Under the pieces are notes generated by a model. It was not told where the DNA came from and made no database searches. It saw only the letters and a program-made list of their open reading frames with translations. DNA of 64,000 nt from positions 186,001 to 250,000 of the forward strand of contig NZ_WJIB01000008.1 in assembly GCF_019400745.1 (NCBI RefSeq), in the 5' to 3' direction. Shown here in pieces: positions 34,946-42,767 of this stretch. Within the stretch, counting starts at the first letter, position 1. Every line of letters begins with the position of its first letter. The DNA comes from Cohnella sp. CFH 77786 (GTDB taxonomy: Bacteria > Bacillota > Bacilli > Paenibacillales > Paenibacillaceae). The translations under genes were made by a program, and so were the position numbers.

Positions 34946-35437
34946 TCACTCGAAAGCGCGCCGTGCGGGCCATGTCCCTTGCAGCTTGCATAGCATGACG
35001 ATCTGTCCGGTGTGATAGGCGTCGTGCCGGATGAGGCTGTGAGCCCAACCCTCCAGCTTCCGGCCGGGAATCGCTTCGTCCAGCTCCTCCTCGGACAGTG
35101 CGGCGAGCTTCTCGCCGATCCCCCGATGAACGCGCTCCAACCGGGCGAGCGTTTCCTGCCAATCGGCCTCTTCCGCGGACGGCACGGCAAACGTATCATC
35201 GTTGGTGACTCCCTCCGGATAGGCGGTTTCTTCTCCCGTCCACCTTGCGAGAAGCCGTTCCTTGTAAAACAGGAGATGGTTCACGTTCTCCCAAATCGAG
35301 TTCACGGCCGACCCTTCCGGCTTCCAGGCTGCCTGGGAGGCCGACACTCCCTTCAGGGCGTCCTGCAGCGGCGGATACCAATCCTCCTTGTCGTAACAGA
35401 ATTCCCAACCTTGAACAAGCAGTTCGATCCGGTTCAT
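34946..35437 (-). CDS. DinB-family (DUF664-like) protein
   Basis: 163 residues forming a four-helix bundle. The family's metal-binding His residues are seen in NVNHLLFYKERLL (about 52) and RHDAYHTGQIVMLCKL (about 140). DinB/YfiT superfamily members are often thiol-dependent (bacillithiol) transferases or of unknown role. GGGAGG precedes the ATG at 35437. It is divergent from the ABATE-domain gene. Confidence 0.8.
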   Translation of the reverse strand: MNRIELLVQGWEFCYDKEDWYPPLQDALKGVSASQAAWKPEGSAVNSIWENVNHLLFYKERLLARWTGEETAYPEGVTNDDTFAVPSAEEADWQETLARLERVHRGIGEKLAALSEEELDEAIPGRKLEGWAHSLIRHDAYHTGQIVMLCKLQGTWPARRAFE

Positions 35438-35598
35438 CCAGGTTCCTCCCATCGTTCGTGTAACCAGCTAATGTAATAATACTCGTTACTCCCCAGTTCA
35501 GTTTAACACGGCTTTCGCCCCTCCGACAAGTAACTAGTGAAATCCACTTTCGAGTGTTACAATGTCCCCATACCGAATCAACTGAAGGGGCATGCATC

Positions 35599-36192
35599 AT
35601 GTTGTGGGATGATTTTCTGAACAGCGACTATCACGACTGGAGGGGCGGCGGCAAATCGGAGGACCGCTTGGACAAGCCGGCATGGCGGACACGTTGGCTT
35701 GTCGAACATAAGCTGCCGGATCCGGGTCCCCCGACGAAGGAAGAGCTGGAGGCCCTCAAGCGGCTGCGGGGCGAGTTGCTCCTTCTCGTGCGGCAATTGA
35801 TCGCCGGCCGGCCCGCGGAATCCGGCGACCTGGAGAGGCTGAACCAAATCTTGGCCGAAGGACCGGTCACCCGGCGCATCGCGAAGACGGGTTCCGGCCT
35901 CCGGATGGAATCCGTCCCCGTGCGGTCCGACTGGCCCGGCATCCAAGCGGAAATTGCCGCGTCCTTCTGCCGCATGCTGGCGGAAGGCGAGCCGACCCGG
36001 CTGCGAATTTGCGACAATCCGGATTGCCTGTGGGTGTACTATGACGATACCCGGAACCGCTCCAAGCGGTTCTGCGACGATAAGATGTGCGGGAATCTGA
36101 TGAAAGTCAGAAGGTTCCGCGCCCGGCGGAAAGCGTCACATCCGGCGGATACCGGCCGGCCAGGCGGGCATTCCTCCTCAGACGCCGAGTGA
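35599..36192 (+). CDS. ABATE/CGNR zinc-finger protein (DUF1470)
   Basis: 197 residues from the ATG at 35599 (GAAGGGG upstream). The N-terminal ABATE domain (about 1-115) includes MLWDDFLNSDYHDWRGGG. The C-terminal CGNR-type zinc ribbon (about 143-180) reads CDNPDCLWVYYDD, then RSKRFCDDKMCGN. The usual CGNR ends here as CGNL, a substitution at the naming Arg. The family is proposed to be stress-induced regulators. A polar tail of about 20 residues follows. Confidence 0.82.
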   Translation: MLWDDFLNSDYHDWRGGGKSEDRLDKPAWRTRWLVEHKLPDPGPPTKEELEALKRLRGELLLLVRQLIAGRPAESGDLERLNQILAEGPVTRRIAKTGSGLRMESVPVRSDWPGIQAEIAASFCRMLAEGEPTRLRICDNPDCLWVYYDDTRNRSKRFCDDKMCGNLMKVRRFRARRKASHPADTGRPGGHSSSDAE

Positions 36193-36275
36193 ACGCCGGG
36201 ACGTACCGGTTTCGGCCGGGGCCATTTTATGGTACAAAGGAGATAGGACTTCATTTCGGACAAGGAGAATCCAGG

Positions 36276-37553
36276 ATGAAAAAGGTCGGTTTTATCGGTC
36301 TCGGCGTCATGGGCGCGCCCATGGCGGCCAATCTGCTTCGGAAGGGCTATTCGGTTTCCGTTTACAACCGGACGCCCGGCAAGGCGGACGAGCTGATCTC
36401 GCTCGGCGCCGACGTTGTCCCTTCGCCGGCGGAAACGGCTCGCTCGGCCGACGTGGTCATCACCATGATCAGCAACGACGATGCGGTGGAGAACGTTTAC
36501 TACGGCGATAACGGCATCCTGCAGGGCTTGCAGCCGGGAACGGCCGTCATCGACTGCAGCACCGTTTCTCCCGCCCTCTCGCTTCGGCTGGCGGCGGACA
36601 TCCAGGCGAAATTCGCGTATTTCCTCGACGCCCCGGTCACCGGGAGCAAGCCGGCCGCCATGGACGGCACCTTGCTGTTCATGGTCGGCGGCGACAAGCA
36701 GGTCGTGGATGAACAGCGGGACGTCCTGCTCGCGATGGGGAGGGAAATCGTCCACACGGGACCGAACGGCAGCGGCTCGACGGCCAAGCTCGCGCACAAC
36801 ACGATCGTCGGCATCAACGCGGCAGGCTTGATCGAAGGGATGGCCCTCGCAGCCAAGGGAGGCATCGATGCGTCCGCCTTCCTGAAGATCGTGTTGTCCG
36901 GCGGCGCCTCGAGCAAGCAGGCCGAGCTGAAAGGCCGCAAGATCATCGATCATGATTTCGGCGTGCAGTTCTCCCTTGCCCTTATGCTCAAAGACTTGAA
37001 GCTGTCCTCCGTACTGACGGACAAGCTCGGCGTCTCCACCCCGATGCTGGAAACGGCCAAAAGCCTGTTCCAGATCGGCCACTCCTCCGGCCTCGGCGAA
37101 TTGGACCTGTCCGCGCTGGCGCAGGTATACGAGGAATGGATCGGCACGCCGATCGCCGACCTGAAGCCGCCCGTTGCAGCGACGGCGGAGACGGAGCCGG
37201 CCGAGACCGTGAACCGAAGGAAACAAGCCCGGGTCCCGCTCGATATCCCCGTGATGGTCTCCGTGTACCAATGGCTGCAGGAAGGGGCCTTCAGCGGCCA
37301 ATCGGTGGAAGGCACGCTGAATGACGTGTCGGAGGACGGCCTGCAGATCGCCTCCTCGTTCCCGCTCGAGCGCGACATGTTCATCGTCATCCACATGCCT
37401 CCGGAAGCCGGATTGCCGCCGATGACGGGAAGGATCATCCGCATCGAGAAGAAAGCGAACCTGTTTCAATACGGCTGCCTGCTGTCCGCGCTCCCGCTCT
37501 ACCAGAAAATCCAATTGAAAGAGTACATCGAGCAGCGGATCTCCAAGCCGTAA
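36276..37553 (+). CDS. Beta-hydroxyacid dehydrogenase fused to a PilZ domain
   Basis: 425 residues. Residues 1-165 are an NAD(P)-binding Rossmann domain of the 3-hydroxyisobutyrate/tartronate semialdehyde reductase group (VGFIGLGVMGAPMAANLL, then DAPVTGSKPAAMDGTL). Residues 166-290 are the all-helical dimer domain with catalytic Lys171 and Asn175 in AKLAHNTIVG. After a short linker, residues about 312-425 form a PilZ domain with both c-di-GMP binding motifs: R315-KQA-R319 and D350-VSED-G355. The frame is continuous with no stop between the parts. The ATG at 36276 has AAGGAG upstream. An oxidoreductase gated by c-di-GMP is the simplest reading; I know of no characterised example. Confidence 0.88.
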   Translation: MKKVGFIGLGVMGAPMAANLLRKGYSVSVYNRTPGKADELISLGADVVPSPAETARSADVVITMISNDDAVENVYYGDNGILQGLQPGTAVIDCSTVSPALSLRLAADIQAKFAYFLDAPVTGSKPAAMDGTLLFMVGGDKQVVDEQRDVLLAMGREIVHTGPNGSGSTAKLAHNTIVGINAAGLIEGMALAAKGGIDASAFLKIVLSGGASSKQAELKGRKIIDHDFGVQFSLALMLKDLKLSSVLTDKLGVSTPMLETAKSLFQIGHSSGLGELDLSALAQVYEEWIGTPIADLKPPVAATAETEPAETVNRRKQARVPLDIPVMVSVYQWLQEGAFSGQSVEGTLNDVSEDGLQIASSFPLERDMFIVIHMPPEAGLPPMTGRIIRIEKKANLFQYGCLLSALPLYQKIQLKEYIEQRISKP

Positions 37554-37589
37554 CGGCAACCATCCGCCGCCCCGCAGCGCCACGCATGA

Positions 37590-37631
37590 GAAGACCCCGG
37601 CCGGCTCGGATCGAGCTAGCGCGGGGTCTTC
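37590..37631. terminator. Bidirectional stem-loop between the PilZ fusion gene and the DUF2238-like gene
   Basis: GAAGACCCCG/CGGGGTCTTC, a perfect 10-bp stem with a 22-base loop between convergent genes. It overlaps the last codons of the minus-strand gene. Confidence 0.7.
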
Positions 37632-38251
37632 GGCGTTTCGGGTGAGGGTTCCGGATTCAAAATGGAGAACGGATGCCTTCTCGCCTTGGCGGCCAGATAG
37701 AAGAACGTGCCCGTTGCCCCTGCCGTTCCGCAAATGATGTCGGTCATCGTGTCGGTCAAGCTTCCGTTCTGGCTATTGAGCCCGAACAACCGGTCCGTGG
37801 CGAACTCGTAGATTTCCCAACAGCCCGCCATCGCCACGGAGAAGAACAAAGCGAACCAGACGCCGATGCGGGACGGAATCCGAGATACCTCCTGGTTCCG
37901 GATCGCTTTCCGCAGCACCAACAATCCCACGAAGGAAAGAATGACGCCGGAGAGCAGGTGCTCGATTTTATCCAGATGCGGAATGACGCCGTATAAGCCG
38001 AACAAGTTGGCGAGGAGCATGGCAAGCGTAATGAACAACAGGATGGAGAACCGGAGGGACGGAAACAGCGCGGTCCGGGTCCATTTGACCAGCCCCCGGA
38101 TCAGCAGCAGGACCGAAACGATCAGAGCGGCTTGAAAGCTTTTGGAGTATATGCCCCGTTTCGTGAAATAAACGAAACAGACGGCGCAGATCGCGTACAG
38201 GCCGATTTCGAAAACGTCGTTTAACCGCTGCTTCCCGTTCCTCGAGAACAT
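37616..38251 (-). CDS. DUF2238/YjdF-like integral membrane protein
   Basis: 211 residues, six predicted membrane segments. HLDKIEHLLSGVILS (about 93) and CWEIYEFATDRLFG with DTMTDIICGTAGATG (about 145-180) are the conserved polar motifs of the YjdF/DUF2238 family, whose function is unknown. The tail is basic then Pro-rich (EPSPETPKTPR). It is convergent with the PilZ fusion gene. Confidence 0.75.
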   Translation of the reverse strand: MFSRNGKQRLNDVFEIGLYAICAVCFVYFTKRGIYSKSFQAALIVSVLLLIRGLVKWTRTALFPSLRFSILLFITLAMLLANLFGLYGVIPHLDKIEHLLSGVILSFVGLLVLRKAIRNQEVSRIPSRIGVWFALFFSVAMAGCWEIYEFATDRLFGLNSQNGSLTDTMTDIICGTAGATGTFFYLAAKARRHPFSILNPEPSPETPKTPR

Positions 38252-38496
38252 AACATACCACTTTTCTGCGGATATTGGTTCTTATCGTTTCCCCAAAATC
38301 CAGCCATAGCATTCACCAGCCGCGTGGCGCGAAACGGAATACAGCAGCGCGTTTCATGAAGAAAAGTAATGACCGATCACATGACTCCGGTAACTACTCC
38401 TCCTTACAAATCCGGATTATACTGGGCCCAAGTGAGCGGCATGGCCCCCCACCCGGGTTGCCAGCCCGATAAACGGAAATAGGGAGAGAGATTTCA

Positions 38497-39855
38497 GTGA
38501 GTCAACTGCAAACGGTCAGACCGCCTATGGCCACGAACGACCGCACTTGGCTAGGCGGACATTTAAAAGCATTCCGACGGAATCCTCTTGCGTTCTTTGA
38601 GGAAATGCACAAGCAATACGGCATGTCGGCCCAAATCCGGTTCGGACCCAAGAAAATCAATCTCTTGTACGATCCGGAGATGGTCAAAGAGGTGCTGATC
38701 ACCAAAAGCGAATCTTTTATTCGAGGAGGATTTTCTGCCCAGGAGGTCAAGCGATTTTTAGGGGAAGGCGTCATCTTCAGCGAAGGAGACGAGCACAAGA
38801 AACATCGGCGGATGCTTCAGCCACGCTTCACCCGTGCCCATATCCAGCAATACGCCGAGCAAATGTCCGCTATCGCCGCCGCTCACGCGGAGCTTTGGAA
38901 GGACAGCGAGGAACTTCAGTTGTCGAAGGCGCTTTTCGGCATTACATTCGACATTCTCGCCCGTACGATATTCAGCTTCGATTCCAGCGATCAGCTTACG
39001 GACATCGGACGAGCGTACTCCGTCATTAACCGGATCGGATCGGAGAAGCTGCGGCATCTGTTCAAGCTCCCCCTTTTCGTCCCGACCAAGCAGAACAAGG
39101 AATATCTGGAGGCCATCGGAAAGCTCGACGAAATCGTATATTCCCTGATCGCCAAACGCCGAAAAGAAAAAGACGCAACTCATCAGGACCTGCTCTCCGT
39201 CCTGATGGCCGCCGTGGACGAAACCGATCAATCGACCTATACGGATACCCAACTGCGCGACGAGCTTATGGGGCTCTTCTTTGCCGGCCACGAGACGACG
39301 GCCAACACGCTTCTATGGACGTTCTACTTCCTCATGCAAAACCCCGAAGCGGAAGCGAAGCTTCATGCGGAATGGAACCGGGTTCTGGGCGGCCGGGACG
39401 CGAATGCGGACGATTTTCCACAGTTGACCTATACTCAGCATGTGCTTTCGGAGGCGCTGCGGTTAATGCCAGTCGCCTTCATGGTCTATCGGACAGCCGC
39501 CCGAGACGTAATCATCGGCAATATTCAAATTGCCAAAGGCGAAATTGTGTTTATCAGCCCCTACGTCATTCACCGCAGCTCAGCTTACTTTTCCGACCCG
39601 CTCGCCTTTCGGCCGGAAAGATTCGAGAACGATATGGTCAAGAAGATCCCGCAATTTGCCTACTTCCCGTTCGGCGGGGGAGCGCGAGCGTGCATCGGCA
39701 ATCACTATGCGATGCTCGAGATGATGATGGTGCTGTGCGCAATCGGCCGGCGGTTCCGCATGCGGCTGGCCCCTAACCATCACGAGGTCGTTCCGGAAGC
39801 CCTACTTACGCTCGTACCGAAAGACGGCATTCGGGTGGTTTTGGAGAAACGATAA
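38497..39855 (+). CDS. Cytochrome P450
   Basis: 452 residues. The I-helix oxygen-binding motif AGHETT (about 267), the K-helix ExxR in SEALRLM and the heme-binding loop FPFGGGARACIG with the axial Cys399 are all present, so the enzyme should be active. There is no membrane anchor, so it is a soluble class needing separate redox partners; none is adjacent. It starts with GTG at 38497 behind AGGGAGAGAG. Length and motifs resemble the CYP102/CYP110-like fatty-acid or terpene hydroxylases, but the substrate cannot be told. Confidence 0.92.
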   Translation: MSQLQTVRPPMATNDRTWLGGHLKAFRRNPLAFFEEMHKQYGMSAQIRFGPKKINLLYDPEMVKEVLITKSESFIRGGFSAQEVKRFLGEGVIFSEGDEHKKHRRMLQPRFTRAHIQQYAEQMSAIAAAHAELWKDSEELQLSKALFGITFDILARTIFSFDSSDQLTDIGRAYSVINRIGSEKLRHLFKLPLFVPTKQNKEYLEAIGKLDEIVYSLIAKRRKEKDATHQDLLSVLMAAVDETDQSTYTDTQLRDELMGLFFAGHETTANTLLWTFYFLMQNPEAEAKLHAEWNRVLGGRDANADDFPQLTYTQHVLSEALRLMPVAFMVYRTAARDVIIGNIQIAKGEIVFISPYVIHRSSAYFSDPLAFRPERFENDMVKKIPQFAYFPFGGGARACIGNHYAMLEMMMVLCAIGRRFRMRLAPNHHEVVPEALLTLVPKDGIRVVLEKR

Positions 39856-39876
39856 GCCTGGATTTCACAGAAAAAG

Positions 39877-39913
39877 AAAGCAGTCCCGTCCGAAACGATG
39901 GCGGGGCTGCTTT
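39877..39913. terminator. Bidirectional terminator between the P450 and tgl genes
   Basis: AAAGCAGTCCCG/CGGGGCTGCTTT (39877-39888 and 39902-39913), with T-rich sequence following on both strands. Confidence 0.8.
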
Positions 39914-39917
39914 TCCT

Positions 39918-40706
39918 TTAATCGACCACGCGCTTTCCGCCGATTCGCCCGATCACCTTCTGCCGCATGCCCGGCGCGAATTGAGACAGGTACGCGTGGT
40001 CCGGATATACGACATCGTCCGTGAGATAGGCCGAGATGAAAGCGCCGGGCCGGCGGACGCCGTTTAAGCCGGTGATGAAAATTTCCAATGGCGCGACCCC
40101 TAGCGGATGGCCGTAAAAATGGTCGTCCGAAATCTTGACCACATTCTCCCCCCGCCACTGAGGCGTTGCGGGATCGAAATCGGGATTGTTGATATAGAGC
40201 AAATCCCCGGGGTACGATTCGATGCCCTTCCGTTTGATCAATCGCAAGTCGTCGTCCACTTGCCAATCGTACAGGAGAAGGCCGTCGAACAGCCGATTGA
40301 ACTGGGTGTCCCCGATCGTATCGAGCACCGCTTTGTACACCACGATGATGGTGGCGGTCGCGCATTCCGTCGCGTACAGGCTGCCGTTCACGAAGATGTC
40401 CCGGATGCCCGCGGCCGGCGGAACGCCCTCCCGGATCTTGAAGCCGCCGAGCTCCGTCCGTTGCCACACCCAAGGATTGCACCTGGCGTCCTTGAAATCG
40501 GAAAACTTCATCCCGCTATAGCCTAACCTTTCGGCCGCGGCCACGGTGGCCGCCCTCAGCTCCATTTCGAAGCGTACTTGATGGACGGAGGGGTAATGGT
40601 AAACGAACGGACTGGCCCATTTCCGTTCATAAACGATTCTCGCGACAGGTGACCAGGAGGTCGTATCCAAGGGCGTCTGAGCGCCGGCGATGGCGATGAT
40701 GGGCAA
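39918..40706 (-). CDS. tgl: Protein-glutamine gamma-glutamyltransferase (Bacillus-type transglutaminase)
   Basis: 262 residues. The catalytic Cys115 lies in YATECATATIIV, matching Cys116 of B. subtilis Tgl; other family stretches are IRDIFVNGSLYATEC, LLYDWQVD and FDPATPQWRGENVV with ISDDHFYGHPLGV. The enzyme crosslinks Gln and Lys side chains and in Bacillus strengthens the spore coat, implying a spore former. The start is uncertain: TTG at 40706 has its AGGAGG only 2 bases away, and an ATC two codons later would have ideal spacing. Convergent with the P450. Confidence 0.88.
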   Translation of the reverse strand: MPIIAIAGAQTPLDTTSWSPVARIVYERKWASPFVYHYPSVHQVRFEMELRAATVAAAERLGYSGMKFSDFKDARCNPWVWQRTELGGFKIREGVPPAAGIRDIFVNGSLYATECATATIIVVYKAVLDTIGDTQFNRLFDGLLLYDWQVDDDLRLIKRKGIESYPGDLLYINNPDFDPATPQWRGENVVKISDDHFYGHPLGVAPLEIFITGLNGVRRPGAFISAYLTDDVVYPDHAYLSQFAPGMRQKVIGRIGGKRVVD

Positions 40707-40772
40707 CGCCTCCTTTCCGTTTCTACAGCGTATGCGGGCGAGGAGGGGGGATATGATTGGCGGTAGGGGGAA

Positions 40773-40804
40773 AAGCAAAAGCCCCGGTGACGGGGCTTTT
40801 GCTT
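40773..40804. terminator. Terminator of the coiled-coil gene pair
   Basis: Perfect stem AAGCAAAAGCCCCG/CGGGGCTTTTGCTT with a 4-base loop, followed on the minus strand by a T-rich tail. Confidence 0.85.
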
Positions 40805-40821
40805 ATGCATGGGGAACCGAA

Positions 40822-41511
40822 TCATTCGTCGAAGTGAATGATGTTGTAACTGATATTGGTCGCATAGGCTTTATTGTCACCCGTATAAGCCGCAATCTTG
40901 AAGTACGTTGGACCGTTTGTAGGAAAAGAATCGATAATCCATGTTGCCGTTACGGTCGAAGTTTGGGTTGAAATGGATGGTCGACTCATGGTAATACCGG
41001 AGTTATAGCTGTTGGGCCCTGCTCCCGTTAATAAACTGAGATCAAAGGTATCCGCCTGCGAACCCGTAACGTTCATCGTAATATCCAATTTATATTTTCC
41101 TTCTGATTCGAGAGTACCCGAAAACAAACTTACCGACTTATTGAATCCATCATTCAATTTATTTACGGTAGAACGATAGCCTTCCAAGTACAAGTTTACT
41201 CCGCCCGATTGTCCTCCGCCCAAAGCATCGATCTGTTTTTGCAGGTCCTCGATTTTTTTCTGCTGATCCATATTCAGCTTCTGCTGTTCCGTGACGATCT
41301 TCTTGAGTTCCTCGATATAAGCAGACAATTCCTTCAACTTCTTGAGAACCTCGCACAGGCACTCCTTGTTCTTCGTGTCCTTGACCTGCGGGTTCGCTTG
41401 CGATTGGCCTTGCGGCTGCGGCTGCGCCTCCTGCGCGTAAATCGTCGATGTCGCGGTGAAAAGCAGAACTAACGATAAAATCAGTGTGCGTATCATCGAA
41501 AACGTCTTCAC
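40822..41511 (-). CDS. Secreted coiled-coil protein, paralogue 1
   Basis: 229 residues from a GTG at 41511, chosen because VKTFSMIRTLILSL aligns exactly with LKKHSLWRTLVLSL of the neighbouring paralogue and a GGTGG precedes it. Signal peptide ending STIYAQ (about 26), a Gln/Pro-rich spacer, the conserved NKECLCEVLKKLKELSA with a Cys-Leu-Cys pair, then a Gln/Lys-rich coiled coil (about 65-105). The C-terminal 120 residues are beta-rich, unlike the paralogue. I do not recognise the family. Confidence 0.75.
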   Translation of the reverse strand: MKTFSMIRTLILSLVLLFTATSTIYAQEAQPQPQGQSQANPQVKDTKNKECLCEVLKKLKELSAYIEELKKIVTEQQKLNMDQQKKIEDLQKQIDALGGGQSGGVNLYLEGYRSTVNKLNDGFNKSVSLFSGTLESEGKYKLDITMNVTGSQADTFDLSLLTGAGPNSYNSGITMSRPSISTQTSTVTATWIIDSFPTNGPTYFKIAAYTGDNKAYATNISYNIIHFDE

Positions 41512-41552
41512 CCGTTCCACCACACCTTTTCTAAATGGTATAGATTCCCTCG

Positions 41553-42194
41553 TCACTTTTTATACTGGATAACGTCGTAAGTATAGGTGCCGAAGGCAGT
41601 CGTATCATCCGTAAAGGTACTGACGGTATACTGCTCTGGAGCACTAAACTTGGTGCCGTCGATCCAGTAGGATGCCGCGAAGCTGTCGTACGATTTTTCC
41701 TCAAGCGTTGTATACATCATGGTGAGAACACCGGATGGAACTTTTAGGTTCAGGGAAAGACGAGCCCCTCCGTCGACCGAGCCCGCATATCCGGTGACTT
41801 CTATTTTATAAAGGGCTCCGGGTTCAAGGGTAATGGTAAACAAATCTGCGCTATCTGCGTTTTTGAATGAGACTCCTTTCGTACCTTGCAATAACACGCT
41901 TACTTCGCCATCCTGCCCTACGCTTAAATCGTCGATTTGCTTTTGCTGGTCCGCGATTTGCTTTTGCTGGTCCGCAACGGTCTTTTTCAGAGCTTCAAGG
42001 CTCGCCGTCAGTTCCTTCAGCTTCTTGAGAACCTCGCACAGGCACTCCTTGTTCTTCGTCTCCTTGACTTGCGGGGTCGCTTGCGTTTGATCTTTCGGCT
42101 GCGGCTGCGCATCCTGCGCGTAAATCGTCGTTGTCGCGGTGAAAAGCAGAACCAGCGATAGAACCAGCGTTCGCCACAATGAATGCTTCTTCAA
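41553..42194 (-). CDS. Secreted coiled-coil protein, paralogue 2
   Basis: 213 residues; TTG at 42194 behind GAGGTG. Signal peptide ending TTIYAQ, then Gln/Pro-rich spacer, NKECLCEVLKKLKELTA and the heptad-like repeats ADQQKQIADQQKQIDDL. The first 85 residues are close to paralogue 1, the last 125 are not (a different beta-rich domain), as if one export/coiled-coil module carries two heads. It lies 41 bases upstream of paralogue 1 in the same transcript. Extracellular; function unknown. Confidence 0.75.
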   Translation of the reverse strand: MKKHSLWRTLVLSLVLLFTATTTIYAQDAQPQPKDQTQATPQVKETKNKECLCEVLKKLKELTASLEALKKTVADQQKQIADQQKQIDDLSVGQDGEVSVLLQGTKGVSFKNADSADLFTITLEPGALYKIEVTGYAGSVDGGARLSLNLKVPSGVLTMMYTTLEEKSYDSFAASYWIDGTKFSAPEQYTVSTFTDDTTAFGTYTYDVIQYKK

Positions 42195-42348
42195 CTCCGT
42201 CCACCTCGCCTCGTGTAATTGGCACAATATGTATCTAATGATGATACGTATTGTATCCATGACACATCTTAATCCTTTTTTTTCGTACTTTCAAGCAGAA
42301 ATTGTCCGGTCTTGTTGACCCCGCGCCGAATGCTCCGAAAAGAAACGA

Positions 42349-42389
42349 AAAGCCGCCCGAAACTCCCCTTGCGGGAGTCGGGCGGCTTT
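42349..42389. terminator. Terminator of the ppnP gene
   Basis: Long nested stem GCCGCCCGA...TCGGGCGGC with an inner CTCCC/GGGAG, flanked by A and T; minus-strand tail CTTTTCG. It follows ppnP and precedes the coiled-coil operon. Confidence 0.75.
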
Positions 42390-42422
42390 CGCCTTGCATG
42401 CGTTAAAACGACGTTCGTCCGA

Positions 42423-42740
42423 TTACGCGTCCAGGTAGGAGCACACGTAGTCGGTCACTTCGGCGACCTTCAGCTTGAAGCTCGCGTTCGCCGGCACCGT
42501 GAATTCTCCGGTTCCGGAAATGTTGATCCACTGGTCGCTGCCGGGCAGCAACACGGACAGCTCTCCCGCCTGAATCTCCATGATTTCCTTCTGGGACGTT
42601 CCGAACTCATACTCGCCGGGCATCATGATGCCGAGCGTCTTGCGCGTGCCGTCCGGGAACAGCACGGTGCGGCTCGTCACTTTGCCGTCGAAATAGACGT
42701 TCGCTTTCTTAACGACCGATACGTTGTCGAATTGGGACAT
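42423..42740 (-). CDS. ppnP: Pyrimidine/purine nucleoside phosphorylase
   Basis: 105 residues, a single cupin of the PpnP (YaiE/DUF1255) family, usual length about 95-105. [30 protein letters not shown] and [18 protein letters not shown] are characteristic, with [13 protein letters not shown] near the end. The enzyme splits nucleosides with phosphate to base and ribose-1-phosphate. It lies just downstream of transketolase, consistent with a pentose-phosphate connection. Confidence 0.92.
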   Translation of the reverse strand: MSQFDNVSVVKKANVYFDGKVTSRTVLFPDGTRKTLGIMMPGEYEFGTSQKEIMEIQAGELSVLLPGSDQWINISGTGEFTVPANASFKLKVAEVTDYVCSYLDA

Positions 42741-42767
42741 GGTTTTCTCTCCTCACCCGTCTCTATA

